Assembly: GCA_009692605.1 (NCBI GenBank)
Contig: SHYV01000010.1
Coordinates: 1 to 37,236, forward strand
DNA length: 37,236 nucleotides
DNA from: Myxococcales bacterium
GTDB taxonomy: Bacteria; Myxococcota_A; UBA796; SXON01
Direction of reading: 5' to 3'
Notes under the pieces: model-generated
The model's input: the letters and a program-made list of their open reading frames with translations, nothing else
Database searches by the model: none
Told to the model about the DNA's origin: nothing
Made by a program: the position numbers and the translations under genes
Shown: positions 26,432 to 35,626 of the stretch, in pieces
Layout: every line of letters begins with the position of its first letter
Numbering within the stretch: the stretch's first letter is position 1

Positions 26432-27133
26432 ATGCGTTCAAGTGCTTTTCACTCCACCGCGATCGACGCTCCCCCCGAGCTGCGCGCTGAATTCCTGACC
26501 CGGACCGGCGCCTGGACCCTCGGCGGGCTGGTCGTCACCGCCATCGTCAGCGTCGTCTCCCTCGTATTCGTCGTGCCTGCGGTGCTGCAGTTCGGTACCT
26601 TCGCTATCCTTGGCGTGGTCTACGGCAGCATGTTCGTCTCACAGAGCGTGGCCAGGAACATGGTGTACGGCGAGAACAAGTTGGCCGGCTTCCTCCTCGG
26701 AACCGGAGCCCAAGGCGTCTCGTTTGGGTTCATCCTGTTCGCCACGCTCTTCGGCTTCGGCGCCGTCTCGGACGGGCTCCTGCTCATCGGGCAGTGCATG
26801 CTCATGGTGGTGCTGACCGGCGCAGCGATGTTCATCTACGTAACGATGGCCCGACGCGACTTCTCCCTGTTGGGAGCAGGTCTCTCGATGCTGTTCATCC
26901 CGATGTTGGCGCTGATGGCGATCCAGCTCGTCTGGCCGATCGGCGGCCTGGCCGGGATCCTGCTGAGCGGGCTATTCGTCGCCATCTCGGCTGGTTCGCT
27001 GCTCTACAAGCTCAACTTCGTCGTCCACAAGATGGACACCAGCCAGAGCATGGAGGGCGGCTACGACCTCTCTCTCTCGATCATCGTCCTGCTTTGGAAC
27101 CTGCTCGCTCTCTTCAACCGGCTGCGCCGGTGA
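26432..27133 (+). CDS. Bax inhibitor-1/YccA family membrane protein
   Basis: A 233-residue integral membrane protein with seven hydrophobic segments, matching the BI-1 (UPF0005) family. Family-like features are the internal segments with GxxAQGVSFGFIL and the C-terminal Asp-containing part (HKMDTSQSMEGGYD followed by a last helix LSLSIIVLLWNLLALFNRL). The two Asp residues may correspond to the pH/calcium-sensing pair of bacterial BI-1 proteins. In E. coli the homologue YccA is an FtsH substrate and modulator, so its position directly behind ftsH suggests the same relationship. The ATG has AGGA 7 nt upstream. Confidence 0.88.
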   Translation: MRSSAFHSTAIDAPPELRAEFLTRTGAWTLGGLVVTAIVSVVSLVFVVPAVLQFGTFAILGVVYGSMFVSQSVARNMVYGENKLAGFLLGTGAQGVSFGFILFATLFGFGAVSDGLLLIGQCMLMVVLTGAAMFIYVTMARRDFSLLGAGLSMLFIPMLALMAIQLVWPIGGLAGILLSGLFVAISAGSLLYKLNFVVHKMDTSQSMEGGYDLSLSIIVLLWNLLALFNRLRR

Positions 27134-27207
27134 TCGCACGATGATCGCGCGCTGATCCACAGGATCCGGCCGTCGCTCCCGGGCGTGGTCGGGTTAGCCC
27201 GCGCCCC

Positions 27208-29061
27208 ATGAGAGATTTGCGCGCTTTCCTGAACGTACTACGCGACGAGGGCGAGCTCGTCGAGGTCGACACCGAGGTGGACCCCTACCTCGAGCTGGCC
27301 GAGGTCCACAGGCGGGTGATCGCAGCGAATGGCCCTGCGGTCCTGTTCAAGCGACCGAAGGGCTCGGCGTTTCCAGTCGTGACGAACCTGTTCGGTACGA
27401 AACGTCGGGTCGACCTCGCTTTCGGCAAACGGGCGAATGAATTCGTCCGCCGGGTCGCCGCCCTGCCCCACGCGCTGATGCCGCCGTCGCCCAGCGCCCT
27501 GTGGGCGCAGCGCGATCTCGCTTGGCAGGGTCTTTCGCTCGGCCTCTCCCGGTCCGGCTCGGGCCCGGTGACCGAGGTGGTGAGCCGGCCGGGAGACCTC
27601 ACGAACATCCCCATGCTCACCTGCTGGAAGGAGGACGGGGGCGCCTTCGTCACCCTGCCGCTGGTGTACACCGAGCACCCCGAGAACCGAAGCCACAACC
27701 TCGGGATGTACCGAATCCAACGCCATGGTCCGGCGCTCACCGGAGTGCACTGGCAGATCGGCAAGGGCGGAGGCTTCCACCACGGCATCGCCGAGACCGC
27801 CGGGCAAGCCCTCCCGGTGAACCTCCTGATCGGGGGGCCGCCCGGCCTCATCTGCTCCGCCATCGCTCCCCTGCCCGAGAACGTCCCCGAGCTGCTACTG
27901 GCGTCGTTGCTCGTCGGAGAGCGCCTCCGGACCTGTGACAACCCCGCTGGCCCGCTGCAGCTGGTGGCGGACGCCGAATTTGCGATCGTCGGCAAGGTGC
28001 CCCCAAACCGCCGCCACCCCGAGGGGCCGTTCGGCGATCACTACGGCTACTACTCGCTCCGCCACGATTACCCGGTGATCGAGGTCGAGGCGATCTGCCA
28101 CCGTAAGGACGCGATCTGGCCGGCCACCGTAGTCGGCAAGCCGCGGCAGGAGGACTTCTACATCGGCGACTTCCTCCAGCAGCTGTTGTCGCCGCTGTTC
28201 CCGCTGGTCATGCCGACCGTGCGCGACCTCTGGTCCTACGGGGAGACCGGCTACCACTCGCTGAGCGCAGCGGTGGTCCGCGACCGCTACCACCGCGAGG
28301 CTATGGCGAGCGCGTTCCGCATCCTCGGCGAAGGCCAGCTCTCCCTCACCAAGTGTTTGCTGCTCGTCGACGAGCCGCTCGACCTGCGCGACTTCAAACA
28401 GGTGCTCGAGCACCTGCTCGCACGGTTCCGCCCGGAGACCGATCTCTACGTGTTTTCGAACACATCGATGGATACGCTCGACTACGCTGGCTTCCAGAAG
28501 GGAGAGGTGAACAAGGGGTCGAAAGCCGTGATGCTCGGCATCGGCCCGGCGGTTCGTGAGCTGCCTCGCGTATTCAAGGCGCCGGCGTCCGGTGACCCGC
28601 CCGGGGCACCCGGTTCTAGGTTTCACGATTTCGCTCATGCGATCCGGGATGTCCGGGTGTACTGCCCGGGGTGCCTGGTCGTCGAGGTACTGCCCTTCGC
28701 GGATGCGCCCGAGCTGGCCGGCGAAATCGCCGATGCGTTCGACGGATGGCCGCTCGTCGTGCTGGTCGACAACGCCAAGCAGGCGACCTCGTCGGACCCC
28801 CGCTTCCTTTGGACCGCGTTCACCCGCATGGAGCCGGCCGCAGACCTTCACGGCACCCGCTCGATCGTGAAGAACCACCTCGCCTTTTCCGGGCCGGTGG
28901 TGCTCGATGCCCGGATGAAGCCCTGGTATCCGGACGAGCTGTTTTGCGATCCGGACACCGCGGCAACGGTCAGCCGACGTTGGGCGGAGTACTTTCCAGC
29001 TGGAACCTCCAAAAGGAACGTGGAGATGGGCGACTCGGACGTCGGGCACCTCGACGGGTAG
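27208..29061 (+). CDS. UbiD-family prenylated-FMN decarboxylase
   Basis: A 617-residue member of the UbiD family, which uses prenylated FMN for reversible (de)carboxylation of aromatic or alpha,beta-unsaturated acids. Recognisable blocks are MRDLRAFLNVLRDEGELVEV at the N-terminus, the stretch with GMYRIQ and WQIGKGG (prenyl-FMN pocket), and HPEGPFGDHYGYYS, which carries the conserved Glu. The protein is longer than E. coli UbiD (about 497), with an extended C-terminal part. The ATG lacks an obvious ribosome binding site, and a promoter-like GGGTTAGCC lies only 8 nt before it, so it might be leaderless. Ubiquinone or menaquinone synthesis and aromatic degradation are both possible; no ubiX is nearby. 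Confidence 0.9.
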   Translation: MRDLRAFLNVLRDEGELVEVDTEVDPYLELAEVHRRVIAANGPAVLFKRPKGSAFPVVTNLFGTKRRVDLAFGKRANEFVRRVAALPHALMPPSPSALWAQRDLAWQGLSLGLSRSGSGPVTEVVSRPGDLTNIPMLTCWKEDGGAFVTLPLVYTEHPENRSHNLGMYRIQRHGPALTGVHWQIGKGGGFHHGIAETAGQALPVNLLIGGPPGLICSAIAPLPENVPELLLASLLVGERLRTCDNPAGPLQLVADAEFAIVGKVPPNRRHPEGPFGDHYGYYSLRHDYPVIEVEAICHRKDAIWPATVVGKPRQEDFYIGDFLQQLLSPLFPLVMPTVRDLWSYGETGYHSLSAAVVRDRYHREAMASAFRILGEGQLSLTKCLLLVDEPLDLRDFKQVLEHLLARFRPETDLYVFSNTSMDTLDYAGFQKGEVNKGSKAVMLGIGPAVRELPRVFKAPASGDPPGAPGSRFHDFAHAIRDVRVYCPGCLVVEVLPFADAPELAGEIADAFDGWPLVVLVDNAKQATSSDPRFLWTAFTRMEPAADLHGTRSIVKNHLAFSGPVVLDARMKPWYPDELFCDPDTAATVSRRWAEYFPAGTSKRNVEMGDSDVGHLDG

Positions 29062-29078
29062 GACAGTAGGGACGGGAA

Positions 29079-29093
29079 CCCGCGGCACGCGGG
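29079..29093 (+). terminator. Small GC hairpin after the UbiD gene
   Basis: CCCGCG (29079-29084) and CGCGGG (29088-29093) pair perfectly around a 3-nt loop, 17 nt after the stop. There is no T-run, so a terminator role is only possible, not shown. Confidence 0.25.
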
Positions 29094-29138
29094 GCGCAGC
29101 GGCGCGGCGCAGCCACAAAAGACGGATTAGAGCCCATC

Positions 29139-30353
29139 ATGCAAAAAGTCGCCGCCCGTACCGACCCCGGCAAGAAGCGCCAGCACAACGAGGACGCGAT
29201 GGCTGCGATGCCAGAGCAAGGGATCTACGTTGTGGCCGACGGAGTAGGAGGACGCGCCGCCGGCGAGGTCGCCGCCGCTATCTGCGTGGACGCCTTCCGG
29301 GCGGCCGCCGCGGGCATCGCAGAGCGGGTGTCGACCTTCAACGCGCAGCCAACGATGGAGACGCGCAACGGCGTGCTCCTCGCGATGGACGAAACGTGCC
29401 AGACGGCCAGCCGACGAATCTACGAGACCGCGGAGTCCGAAGGCAAGGCGGGCATGACGACCACGCTCGTCGTCGCCGTCTTCGGAAGCGGGATGGCCTT
29501 CTTGTGCCACGTGGGCGACTCCCGCGCCTACCTCGTCCGGAACCAGCGGCTGCACCAGCTCACCGAGGACCACTCCATGGTCAACGAGCTGGTCCGCAGC
29601 GGCAAGATGACGCTGGCCGAGGCCCGCGCCTCCCGTCATCGTCACGTCATCACACGCGCCGTGGGGCTCTACCCCAACGTGCAGCCGTCCCTCGCAGCGG
29701 TGGACCTCGTGGCGGGGGACCGTTTCGTGCTGTGCTCGGATGGCCTCTCTGATGTCGTCCCCGAGGACGTCATCGCGCTCGAGGGCAGCGCTGAGAGCCT
29801 GGACGCAGGGGCCGAGGCGCTCCTGCGGGCCGCGCTCGACAACGGGGGGCCCGACAACATCACGGTCATCCTGATCGACCCCTCCGGCGCCGAGCCGGTA
29901 GACGAAGCTGCGGCGCGCGCGAAGCTGCTCGAGACCCTCTTCCTGTTCAAGGACATGCCGTACTCCCAGCGCCTGCAGGTCTCCCGGATCATGCAGGAGC
30001 ACCACTTCGCCCCAGGGGACGATCTCTTCGCGGCTGGCTCCGAGGACCGCCGCATGTACATCATGCTCGAAGGAGAGGTGCGGGTGGAGCGGGACAACCT
30101 GGAGTTAGCCACGCTCACCGCAGGCGAGCACTTTGGCGAGCTCTCCCTGATCGACCGGGACCCGCGGTCCGCGACCATCCGGGCGGCCACCTACGGAAGC
30201 GCAGTGAGCGTGGGCGCGGAAGATTTGGAGACCTTCGTCAAGGAGGAGCCCGCGCTCGGCGCCGAGCTGCTGTGGAAGCTCCTAACCGTCATGGGCCAAC
30301 GGCTGCGCCGTACAAACGAGCGGCTGGCAGTGGTTCAAGGCGGGCCGAGGTAA
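29139..30353 (+). CDS. PP2C-type Ser/Thr phosphatase fused to a cyclic-nucleotide-binding domain
   Basis: A 404-residue two-domain protein. Residues of about 1-245 are a PPM/PP2C phosphatase with the metal-binding motifs in order: QHNEDA, VADGVGG (Asp 34), GMTTT, GDSRAY, SDGLSD and GGPDNITVI. Residues of about 270-395 form a cyclic-nucleotide-binding (CRP-like effector) domain with the phosphate-binding cassette FGELSLIDRDPRSATIRA, including the conserved Glu and Arg. The protein could dephosphorylate Ser/Thr-kinase targets under control of a cyclic nucleotide. The dnaJ-like gene begins 3 nt after its stop, so the two should be cotranscribed. No Ser/Thr kinase gene is in the window. Confidence 0.92.
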   Translation: MQKVAARTDPGKKRQHNEDAMAAMPEQGIYVVADGVGGRAAGEVAAAICVDAFRAAAAGIAERVSTFNAQPTMETRNGVLLAMDETCQTASRRIYETAESEGKAGMTTTLVVAVFGSGMAFLCHVGDSRAYLVRNQRLHQLTEDHSMVNELVRSGKMTLAEARASRHRHVITRAVGLYPNVQPSLAAVDLVAGDRFVLCSDGLSDVVPEDVIALEGSAESLDAGAEALLRAALDNGGPDNITVILIDPSGAEPVDEAAARAKLLETLFLFKDMPYSQRLQVSRIMQEHHFAPGDDLFAAGSEDRRMYIMLEGEVRVERDNLELATLTAGEHFGELSLIDRDPRSATIRAATYGSAVSVGAEDLETFVKEEPALGAELLWKLLTVMGQRLRRTNERLAVVQGGPR

Positions 30354-30356
30354 CGC

Positions 30357-31424
30357 TTGGCCCGACGCGACTATTACGAGGTGCTTGGCGTCAAGAAGAA
30401 CGCCGGGCCCGACGAACTCAAGAAGGTGTTCCGCACGCTCGCGCTGAAGTACCACCCCGACAGGAACGAGGGAAACGCTGAGGCGGAGCAGCGATTTCGG
30501 GAGGTCGCGGAGGCGTGGGATGTGCTGGGCGATCCCGAAAAGCGCTCCCGGTACGATCGCCTCGGGCCGCTGTATACCGACAGCGGCCGACCACCGAGCC
30601 CGGATCAGGTCAATGACATGCTCCGGGAGGCCTTCGGAGGCCTCTTCCGTCGCCGCCGTGCCGACGCGCCGGGCGAGGATCTGACCTACACGCTGACGGT
30701 CACGCTCGAAGAGGCCGCGCAGACCATCGACCGCACGCTCGTCATCCAGCGGCAGGTGCGGTGCGTACGCTGCGTCGGCACCGGAGATCACCCGGAGAAC
30801 CGCACGTCGTGTGCATCCTGCGGCGGGTCAGGAAAGTCCGCGACGCGACGGGTGTTCCGAACCGAGTGCCCCGCCTGCGACGGGAAGGGCTACAAGCCCG
30901 CCGCGCGTTGCGACCGCTGCAATGGGGAAAAACGCCTCCCGTTGGAAGAGACCCTCCGCGTGAAGGTTCCCGCAGGAGTGGCTACCGGCTCCAAGCTCCG
31001 CCTGCGCCAGAAGGGCAATGACCCAGCGCCCGCGTACGGCGCTGCGGGGGGCCCGACCGGCGACCTGTATGTCCTGGTTCAGGTCTCCGAGCACGCCCTG
31101 TTCAAGCGCCGAGGACCCGATCTGCTGGCGGAGGTCCCGGTCACTCTGGCAGAGCTCGCGCTGGGCGCCGATCTGGTGGTGCCCACGCTGGATGGAACAA
31201 CGACGATCCGCCTGCCGCCCGGCACGCCTTCCGGAAAGTCGTTCCGGCTGAACGGTCGCGGGCTCCCAGGTGAGTCGGGCAAGGGCGATCTTCATGTGCG
31301 GGTCGAGGTGGAGACCCCCACCGAGCTGCCGGCAGACGCCCGCCTCGCCCTGCTCGCCGCGCTCACCGCCTCGACCCATCCGCGGCGCTCCGAGTACCAG
31401 AGCGCGATGAAGGTGCGACGGTGA
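30357..31424 (+). CDS. DnaJ-type J-domain co-chaperone with zinc finger, lacking the G/F region
   Basis: A 355-residue type-I-like J protein. The TTG start has GAGG 6 nt upstream. The J domain (about residues 4-70) contains the HPD triad at 33-35 needed to stimulate DnaK. The zinc-binding part has four Cys pairs (136/139, 152/155, 171/174, 185/188): [24 protein letters not shown] and a degenerate CDRCNGEK. The C-terminal substrate-binding domains follow ([37 protein letters not shown]). The usual Gly/Phe-rich linker is replaced by a short segment with RRRR (98-101). It is probably a specialised J protein rather than the housekeeping DnaJ. Its stop overlaps the next start as GTGA. Confidence 0.9.
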   Translation: MARRDYYEVLGVKKNAGPDELKKVFRTLALKYHPDRNEGNAEAEQRFREVAEAWDVLGDPEKRSRYDRLGPLYTDSGRPPSPDQVNDMLREAFGGLFRRRRADAPGEDLTYTLTVTLEEAAQTIDRTLVIQRQVRCVRCVGTGDHPENRTSCASCGGSGKSATRRVFRTECPACDGKGYKPAARCDRCNGEKRLPLEETLRVKVPAGVATGSKLRLRQKGNDPAPAYGAAGGPTGDLYVLVQVSEHALFKRRGPDLLAEVPVTLAELALGADLVVPTLDGTTTIRLPPGTPSGKSFRLNGRGLPGESGKGDLHVRVEVETPTELPADARLALLAALTASTHPRRSEYQSAMKVRR

Positions 31425-33241
31425 ACGGCAGCCTGCTACGAGGGCTCGCTTGGGTCGTAGCCATCAGCCTGACCGGCGCAGCGCAGGCCGGTCCAGCGCA
31501 GGCCGGTCGACTCCCAAGCGCGGTGCTGGACGCCATCTCCAATTCCAACCGAAAAGCGGCGATAGCAAAGCTCGAAGTCGTAGCATCCCACGAACAGGAC
31601 CCGACCAGCAAGGCGTGGGAGTTGCTCTACCTGGGGGAGCTGAAGCGCCTGAGCGGGGAGACCGGCGCGCGTACGCTCTTCGAGGAAGTAGCGGGGAACT
31701 ACCCGGCCTCCGGCGCGAAAAACGCCGCGGTGCTGGGGATGGCCCTCGTGGACGCAGCAGGAGCGGTTGCGTCCGGAAATACGCGTTCGACCCTCGAACT
31801 CATCGCGGACGAAAACGTGCCGGACACCATGAACGCGGACCGCTGGCTGCTGATCGCCGAAGCACGCAAAGCGGACGGCAGCGTGGCCGGCAAGGTGAAC
31901 GACGCCGCGGGGAAGGCCACCCGGTATGCGCAGAGTGACACCGCCGTGGCGAAGAGGGTCGCCAAGGCAGTGGCCGGCTTGACGGCGAGCCAGCCCGCCG
32001 CCACCACCGGTGACGGATCCGAGCGCTCGGCGATCGAGGCCATCCGAACCTCGCTCCGCGAGGGCGACCTCCCGACGGTCACCCAGCTCACAACAGCGTT
32101 TCAATCAAAATTTCCGACCTCTCCCCACGCCGCTGAGGCCCAGACCGCAGCGGCCAGAGCCAGCGCCGGCAAGCCGCCCGACCCCACCCGCATCGCGGTC
32201 TTGCTTCCGCTGACCGGGCAATACGCGCAGCCGGCCGCCAGCCTCCGGGCCGCCATCGAGCAAGCGAGCAGCTCGCTCGGCGGCGCCTACACCGTCGCGG
32301 TGTACGACACCGCGGGGTCGGCCGAGACGTGCGTGAAGGTACTGCAGAAGGCGGTGATCGAAGAAGGGGCGACCATCGTGATCGGCCCGCTCACCAAGGA
32401 GGAGGCCGCGCAGTGTGCACCCGCAGCCCAGCTCCTGCACACCGCGATGATCACCCTGACCTCGTCCCCGGACGTCGTCTCAGCCGGCGACCAGGTGTTT
32501 CGTCCCACACCGAGCAGCGAAGAGCAGGTCCACGCCTTGCTAGCAGAGACCTTCGGCCGGCGAGGCATGCGCCGGTACGCGGTGCTGCATCCGAAGACCG
32601 CGTACGGTGAGAACGCTACGCACGCGTTCGCCGACGAGGTGACCGCTGGCGGCGGCTCGGTGACCGCGACCATCGCATACGAGCCCACGACGACCGATTT
32701 CACCTCGGTAGCCAAGCAGCTCAAGGGCAAAGCGTTCGACGCGATCTTCATACCGGACGGGTACAAGAACGTCGCGCTTGCTGCGGCGGCCGTGGCGTAT
32801 CAGGAGATCTCCGTCGGAGCCTTCCAGACCCCCAAGGGACCACCGGCGGTGCCCCTGCTTGGGCTCGGGGGCTGGAACAACGACGATCTGGTCCGGCGAG
32901 GCGGAGCCTACGTCCAGCGCGGTATCTTCGTAGACGTGTTCGACGTGCACTCGCTCGACCCGGTCGTGGCGAAGTTCGTCGAGGGCTGGCTCGGACCGTC
33001 CCCGCCGGGCATGCTCGATGCGATCGGGTACGATGCCCTGCTGCTCGCCGCAGCCGCGTTGGGCCGAGGAGGCGACGCCGCCGAGGCCCTGACCGCAGTG
33101 GAGCTCACCAACGGCGTGGCGGGGACGATCGGCTTCGACGAGGCTCGTGGGGCGCGGCGAAGCTGGCGACTCCTGACCGTGACGAGGGCCGGCATCGCGC
33201 CTCTCCCAGCCTACGTCCCGCCCACCGAGCTGCCCGAGTGA
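31421..33241 (+). CDS. LppC/LpoA-like periplasmic protein: helical-repeat plus type 1 periplasmic-binding domain
   Basis: A 606-residue exported protein with a signal peptide ([14 protein letters not shown]). Residues of about 30-240 form an all-helical TPR-like region. Residues of about 245-600 resemble the type 1 periplasmic-binding fold, starting [20 protein letters not shown] and continuing with [19 protein letters not shown] and [15 protein letters not shown]. This TPR plus binding-fold order is that of LpoA/LppC (penicillin-binding-protein activator), and also of some branched-chain amino-acid binding proteins. No permease or ATPase gene is adjacent, so a transporter role is less likely. 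The GTG start overlaps the dnaJ-like stop. It lacks a lipobox Cys after the signal, unlike true LpoA. Confidence 0.8.
   Translation: MNGSLLRGLAWVVAISLTGAAQAGPAQAGRLPSAVLDAISNSNRKAAIAKLEVVASHEQDPTSKAWELLYLGELKRLSGETGARTLFEEVAGNYPASGAKNAAVLGMALVDAAGAVASGNTRSTLELIADENVPDTMNADRWLLIAEARKADGSVAGKVNDAAGKATRYAQSDTAVAKRVAKAVAGLTASQPAATTGDGSERSAIEAIRTSLREGDLPTVTQLTTAFQSKFPTSPHAAEAQTAAARASAGKPPDPTRIAVLLPLTGQYAQPAASLRAAIEQASSSLGGAYTVAVYDTAGSAETCVKVLQKAVIEEGATIVIGPLTKEEAAQCAPAAQLLHTAMITLTSSPDVVSAGDQVFRPTPSSEEQVHALLAETFGRRGMRRYAVLHPKTAYGENATHAFADEVTAGGGSVTATIAYEPTTTDFTSVAKQLKGKAFDAIFIPDGYKNVALAAAAVAYQEISVGAFQTPKGPPAVPLLGLGGWNNDDLVRRGGAYVQRGIFVDVFDVHSLDPVVAKFVEGWLGPSPPGMLDAIGYDALLLAAAALGRGGDAAEALTAVELTNGVAGTIGFDEARGARRSWRLLTVTRAGIAPLPAYVPPTELPE
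31481..31510 (+). repeat. 15-nt tandem duplication in the LppC-like signal region
   Basis: GCGCAGGCCGGTCCA (31481-31495) is repeated at 31496-31510 with one difference. It encodes the repeated [10 protein letters not shown] at the end of the signal peptide. It looks like a recent slippage duplication and keeps the frame. Confidence 0.8.
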
Positions 33242-33284
33242 CCAGCCGGCTGGAGAGATCGTCACCGATGCGACCAACAGACAC

Positions 33285-34229
33285 GTGACCGAAGGGGACG
33301 TCATCGCCGCCTTTGTCGGGCCAACGCGAAGCGCCGACGGGACCTTTCGGCCTACCGTGGGGATCGGCGATGATGGTGCGGTCCTGCCGGATGGGACGGT
33401 CCTGTCGATGGATACGATGGTCGAGGGCCGACACTGGGACCAACGGCTCAGCCCCGCGGACGTGGGGTGGAAGCTCGCTGCCGTGAACGCGAGCGACCTC
33501 GGCGCCATGGGCGCGCGTCCCCAGTGGGCGCTGCTGTCGCTCGCGGTCCCTGATCCGCTCGACACCACGTGGCTGATGGCGTTCCGGGACGGCCTTCTGG
33601 AAGGGCTCGACCACTTTGGCCTAACGCTCGTCGGCGGGGACACGGTCGCCGCCCCGGTGCGGACGCTCACCCTCGCAGTGGGCGGTAGAGCTTCGCATCC
33701 GGTCCTTCGCTCCACCGGCCGAGCAGGCGACGACGTGTACGTGACCGGGACGCTCGGCCTGGCAGCGGAAGGGTTCTACTCCCCGGCGCCCTCGCCCCTC
33801 GCCCGCGCCGCGCTGGCCCGGCCGCGCCCCCCCGTTGACTTAGGGATCGCTCTGGCCGAAAAAAGTCTTGCGACCGCCATGATGGACCTGTCCGACGGAC
33901 TCCGGGCCGACCTCGACCGCCTGTGCCTCGCCTCGCAGGTCTCCGCCGAGATCGACCCCGCGGCGGTGCCCGGCGTGCCGGACCTCTCTTGGCGGTTGGC
34001 GTTCGGCGAGGACTACCAGTTGCTGTTCACCGCCAACAAAACCTCTCGAAGTGCGGTAGAGTCCCTTTCCGAAACGGCTGGCGTGCTCATCACACGCATC
34101 GGGACACTGACTGCCCCGCACCCCGACCCACACCCCGACCCACACGATCAGAGAACGGGCCCCTTCCAACCCCGCCTGATCGGCATGAACTGGCCAGACC
34201 CGCTATTCAACCACTTTCGCCGCTCCTGA
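33285..34229 (+). CDS. thiL: Thiamine-monophosphate kinase ThiL
   Basis: A 314-residue kinase that phosphorylates thiamine monophosphate to the cofactor thiamine diphosphate. Family motifs are GIGDDGAV near the N-terminus, the Mg/ATP-binding VNASDLGAMGARP, VGGDTVAAP, MDLSDGL and GEDYQLLF. The length is normal for the family. The GTG start has no good ribosome binding site; I see no better in-frame start. The C-terminus carries a small DPH-type repeat (DPHPDPH). No other thiamine gene is close. The next gene begins 53 nt downstream. Confidence 0.93.
   Translation: MTEGDVIAAFVGPTRSADGTFRPTVGIGDDGAVLPDGTVLSMDTMVEGRHWDQRLSPADVGWKLAAVNASDLGAMGARPQWALLSLAVPDPLDTTWLMAFRDGLLEGLDHFGLTLVGGDTVAAPVRTLTLAVGGRASHPVLRSTGRAGDDVYVTGTLGLAAEGFYSPAPSPLARAALARPRPPVDLGIALAEKSLATAMMDLSDGLRADLDRLCLASQVSAEIDPAAVPGVPDLSWRLAFGEDYQLLFTANKTSRSAVESLSETAGVLITRIGTLTAPHPDPHPDPHDQRTGPFQPRLIGMNWPDPLFNHFRRS
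34119..34142 (+). repeat. 12-nt tandem duplication near the end of thiL
   Basis: CACCCCGACCCA occurs twice in a row, encoding a His-Pro-Asp-Pro repeat in the variable C-terminal region of ThiL. The duplication keeps the reading frame. Confidence 0.85.
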
Positions 34230-34282
34230 CCCCGTTCATCCTCACCGCCGCACCCGCGTGGGCCAACGCCGGCGAGGGCGTA

Positions 34283-35626
34283 ATGATCGATCCGGGCATG
34301 ATCCCCACCACGCTGCTCGGCATCCTGGCGTTGCTGTGTAGCGTCGCGTTCTTTGCTGGATCCGAGAGCGCGTTGTTCTCACTCCAGAAAGTAGACCGCG
34401 AGGCGTTGAAGGGGCAGGGGCGGGTGGGCGAGCTGCTCACCCACATGCTGCACCGGCCGCAGCGCGTGCTGGCTGCGCTGCTGATCGGGAACGAAGTGTC
34501 GAACATCGGGCTCTCGGCGCTCACCGCCTCGATCCTGTTGACCGTCGTGCCTCAGGCGCCCTGGCTGAACGTCGTGATCGTCGCCCCAGTGCTGATCCTC
34601 TGCGGCGACGTGCTGCCGAAGACCCTCGCGTTCCGCTACAACCGGGCGGTCGCGGCCGTCGTCGTCCGGCCGCTAAATTTCTGGGCTGAGATGGTCAGCC
34701 CGATCCGCTGGGGCCTGCTCACCATCGTCGACGCGATCCTGAACATTATCGGCGTTCCGCATCAAGAGGAGGACAAGGACATTCAGGAGTCCCACCTTCG
34801 CACGTTGATCGATCAGGGTACCCGCGTCGGGGCGATCCAGCCCATGGAGCAGGAGATCATCCACCGCGTATTCGAGTTCGGCGAGATCCCGGTCGCACGC
34901 CTGATGACGCCGCGCCCCGACATCTTCGGACTTTCGATCACCACGCCATGGCCCGAAATCCTCGCCGCTGTATGCGACCAGCGCTACAGCCGCGTCCCAT
35001 TCTGGCAGTCCAACCCTGACAATGTCGTCGGCATCCTGCTCATGAAGGACCTGTTGAGGTTGCGCGCGACCGCCAAAGACCGCGCCGCGACACCAAACGT
35101 GCGGCAGCTCCAGAAGCTCCTGCACCCCGTGCTGTACGTACCGCCGGGAAAACACGCTCAGGACCTGCTCCGGGAATTCCGTGCGAAGAAGAACCACATG
35201 GCGATGGTGGTCGACGAACACGGCAGCATCACCGGGCTCATCACCTTGGATGACCTGCTCACAGAGCTGGTCGGAGAGGTGCTGGACGAGTCCGATGGGG
35301 ATGAGCGGGACATCACCGTTGTCCAGGATGGCGTCTCGACCGTCCGCGCTGGGATCGACATCGAGGACTTCGGCCGCGCCTTCAACATCGAGATGCCCGA
35401 GGGCGACTACACGACGGTGGCGGGGTTTGTCCTGCAGCTGCTCGGCCGCGCCCCGCAGACGGGCGATGAGGTGGACTGGACCGACACAGGCCGACAGACC
35501 CGACTCGGATTTCGGGTGTCCGGCCTCGAAGGGCGGCGCATCACCGAGCTGACCGTGACGCGCCTGGTGCCCAGGGCGTTCGACCCCGACGAGCCATCCG
35601 AAGACACCGGGCAGGGCGGCGCATGA
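34283..35626 (+). CDS. CNNM/CorC (HlyC) family membrane protein, copy 1
   Basis: A 447-residue membrane protein with an N-terminal DUF21/CNNM transmembrane domain (LLGILALLCSVAFFAGSESA to about residue 150), a CBS-domain pair (about 190-310, including ARLMTPRPDIFGL) and a C-terminal CorC/HlyC domain (MPEGDYTTVAGFVLQLLG). Such proteins act in magnesium/cobalt or sodium-linked cation efflux, with CBS domains binding nucleotides. I chose the ATG at 34283, preceded by GAGGG, over an upstream open frame that runs through thiL. Its stop overlaps the start of a second family member as ATGA. Confidence 0.9.
   Translation: MIDPGMIPTTLLGILALLCSVAFFAGSESALFSLQKVDREALKGQGRVGELLTHMLHRPQRVLAALLIGNEVSNIGLSALTASILLTVVPQAPWLNVVIVAPVLILCGDVLPKTLAFRYNRAVAAVVVRPLNFWAEMVSPIRWGLLTIVDAILNIIGVPHQEEDKDIQESHLRTLIDQGTRVGAIQPMEQEIIHRVFEFGEIPVARLMTPRPDIFGLSITTPWPEILAAVCDQRYSRVPFWQSNPDNVVGILLMKDLLRLRATAKDRAATPNVRQLQKLLHPVLYVPPGKHAQDLLREFRAKKNHMAMVVDEHGSITGLITLDDLLTELVGEVLDESDGDERDITVVQDGVSTVRAGIDIEDFGRAFNIEMPEGDYTTVAGFVLQLLGRAPQTGDEVDWTDTGRQTRLGFRVSGLEGRRITELTVTRLVPRAFDPDEPSEDTGQGGA

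Noticed and set aside
33923-34282. Extended N-terminus for the first CNNM protein
   Set aside because: It runs through thiL in another frame and is Arg/Pro-rich; the ATG at 34283 has a good ribosome binding site and starts just before the first membrane helix.
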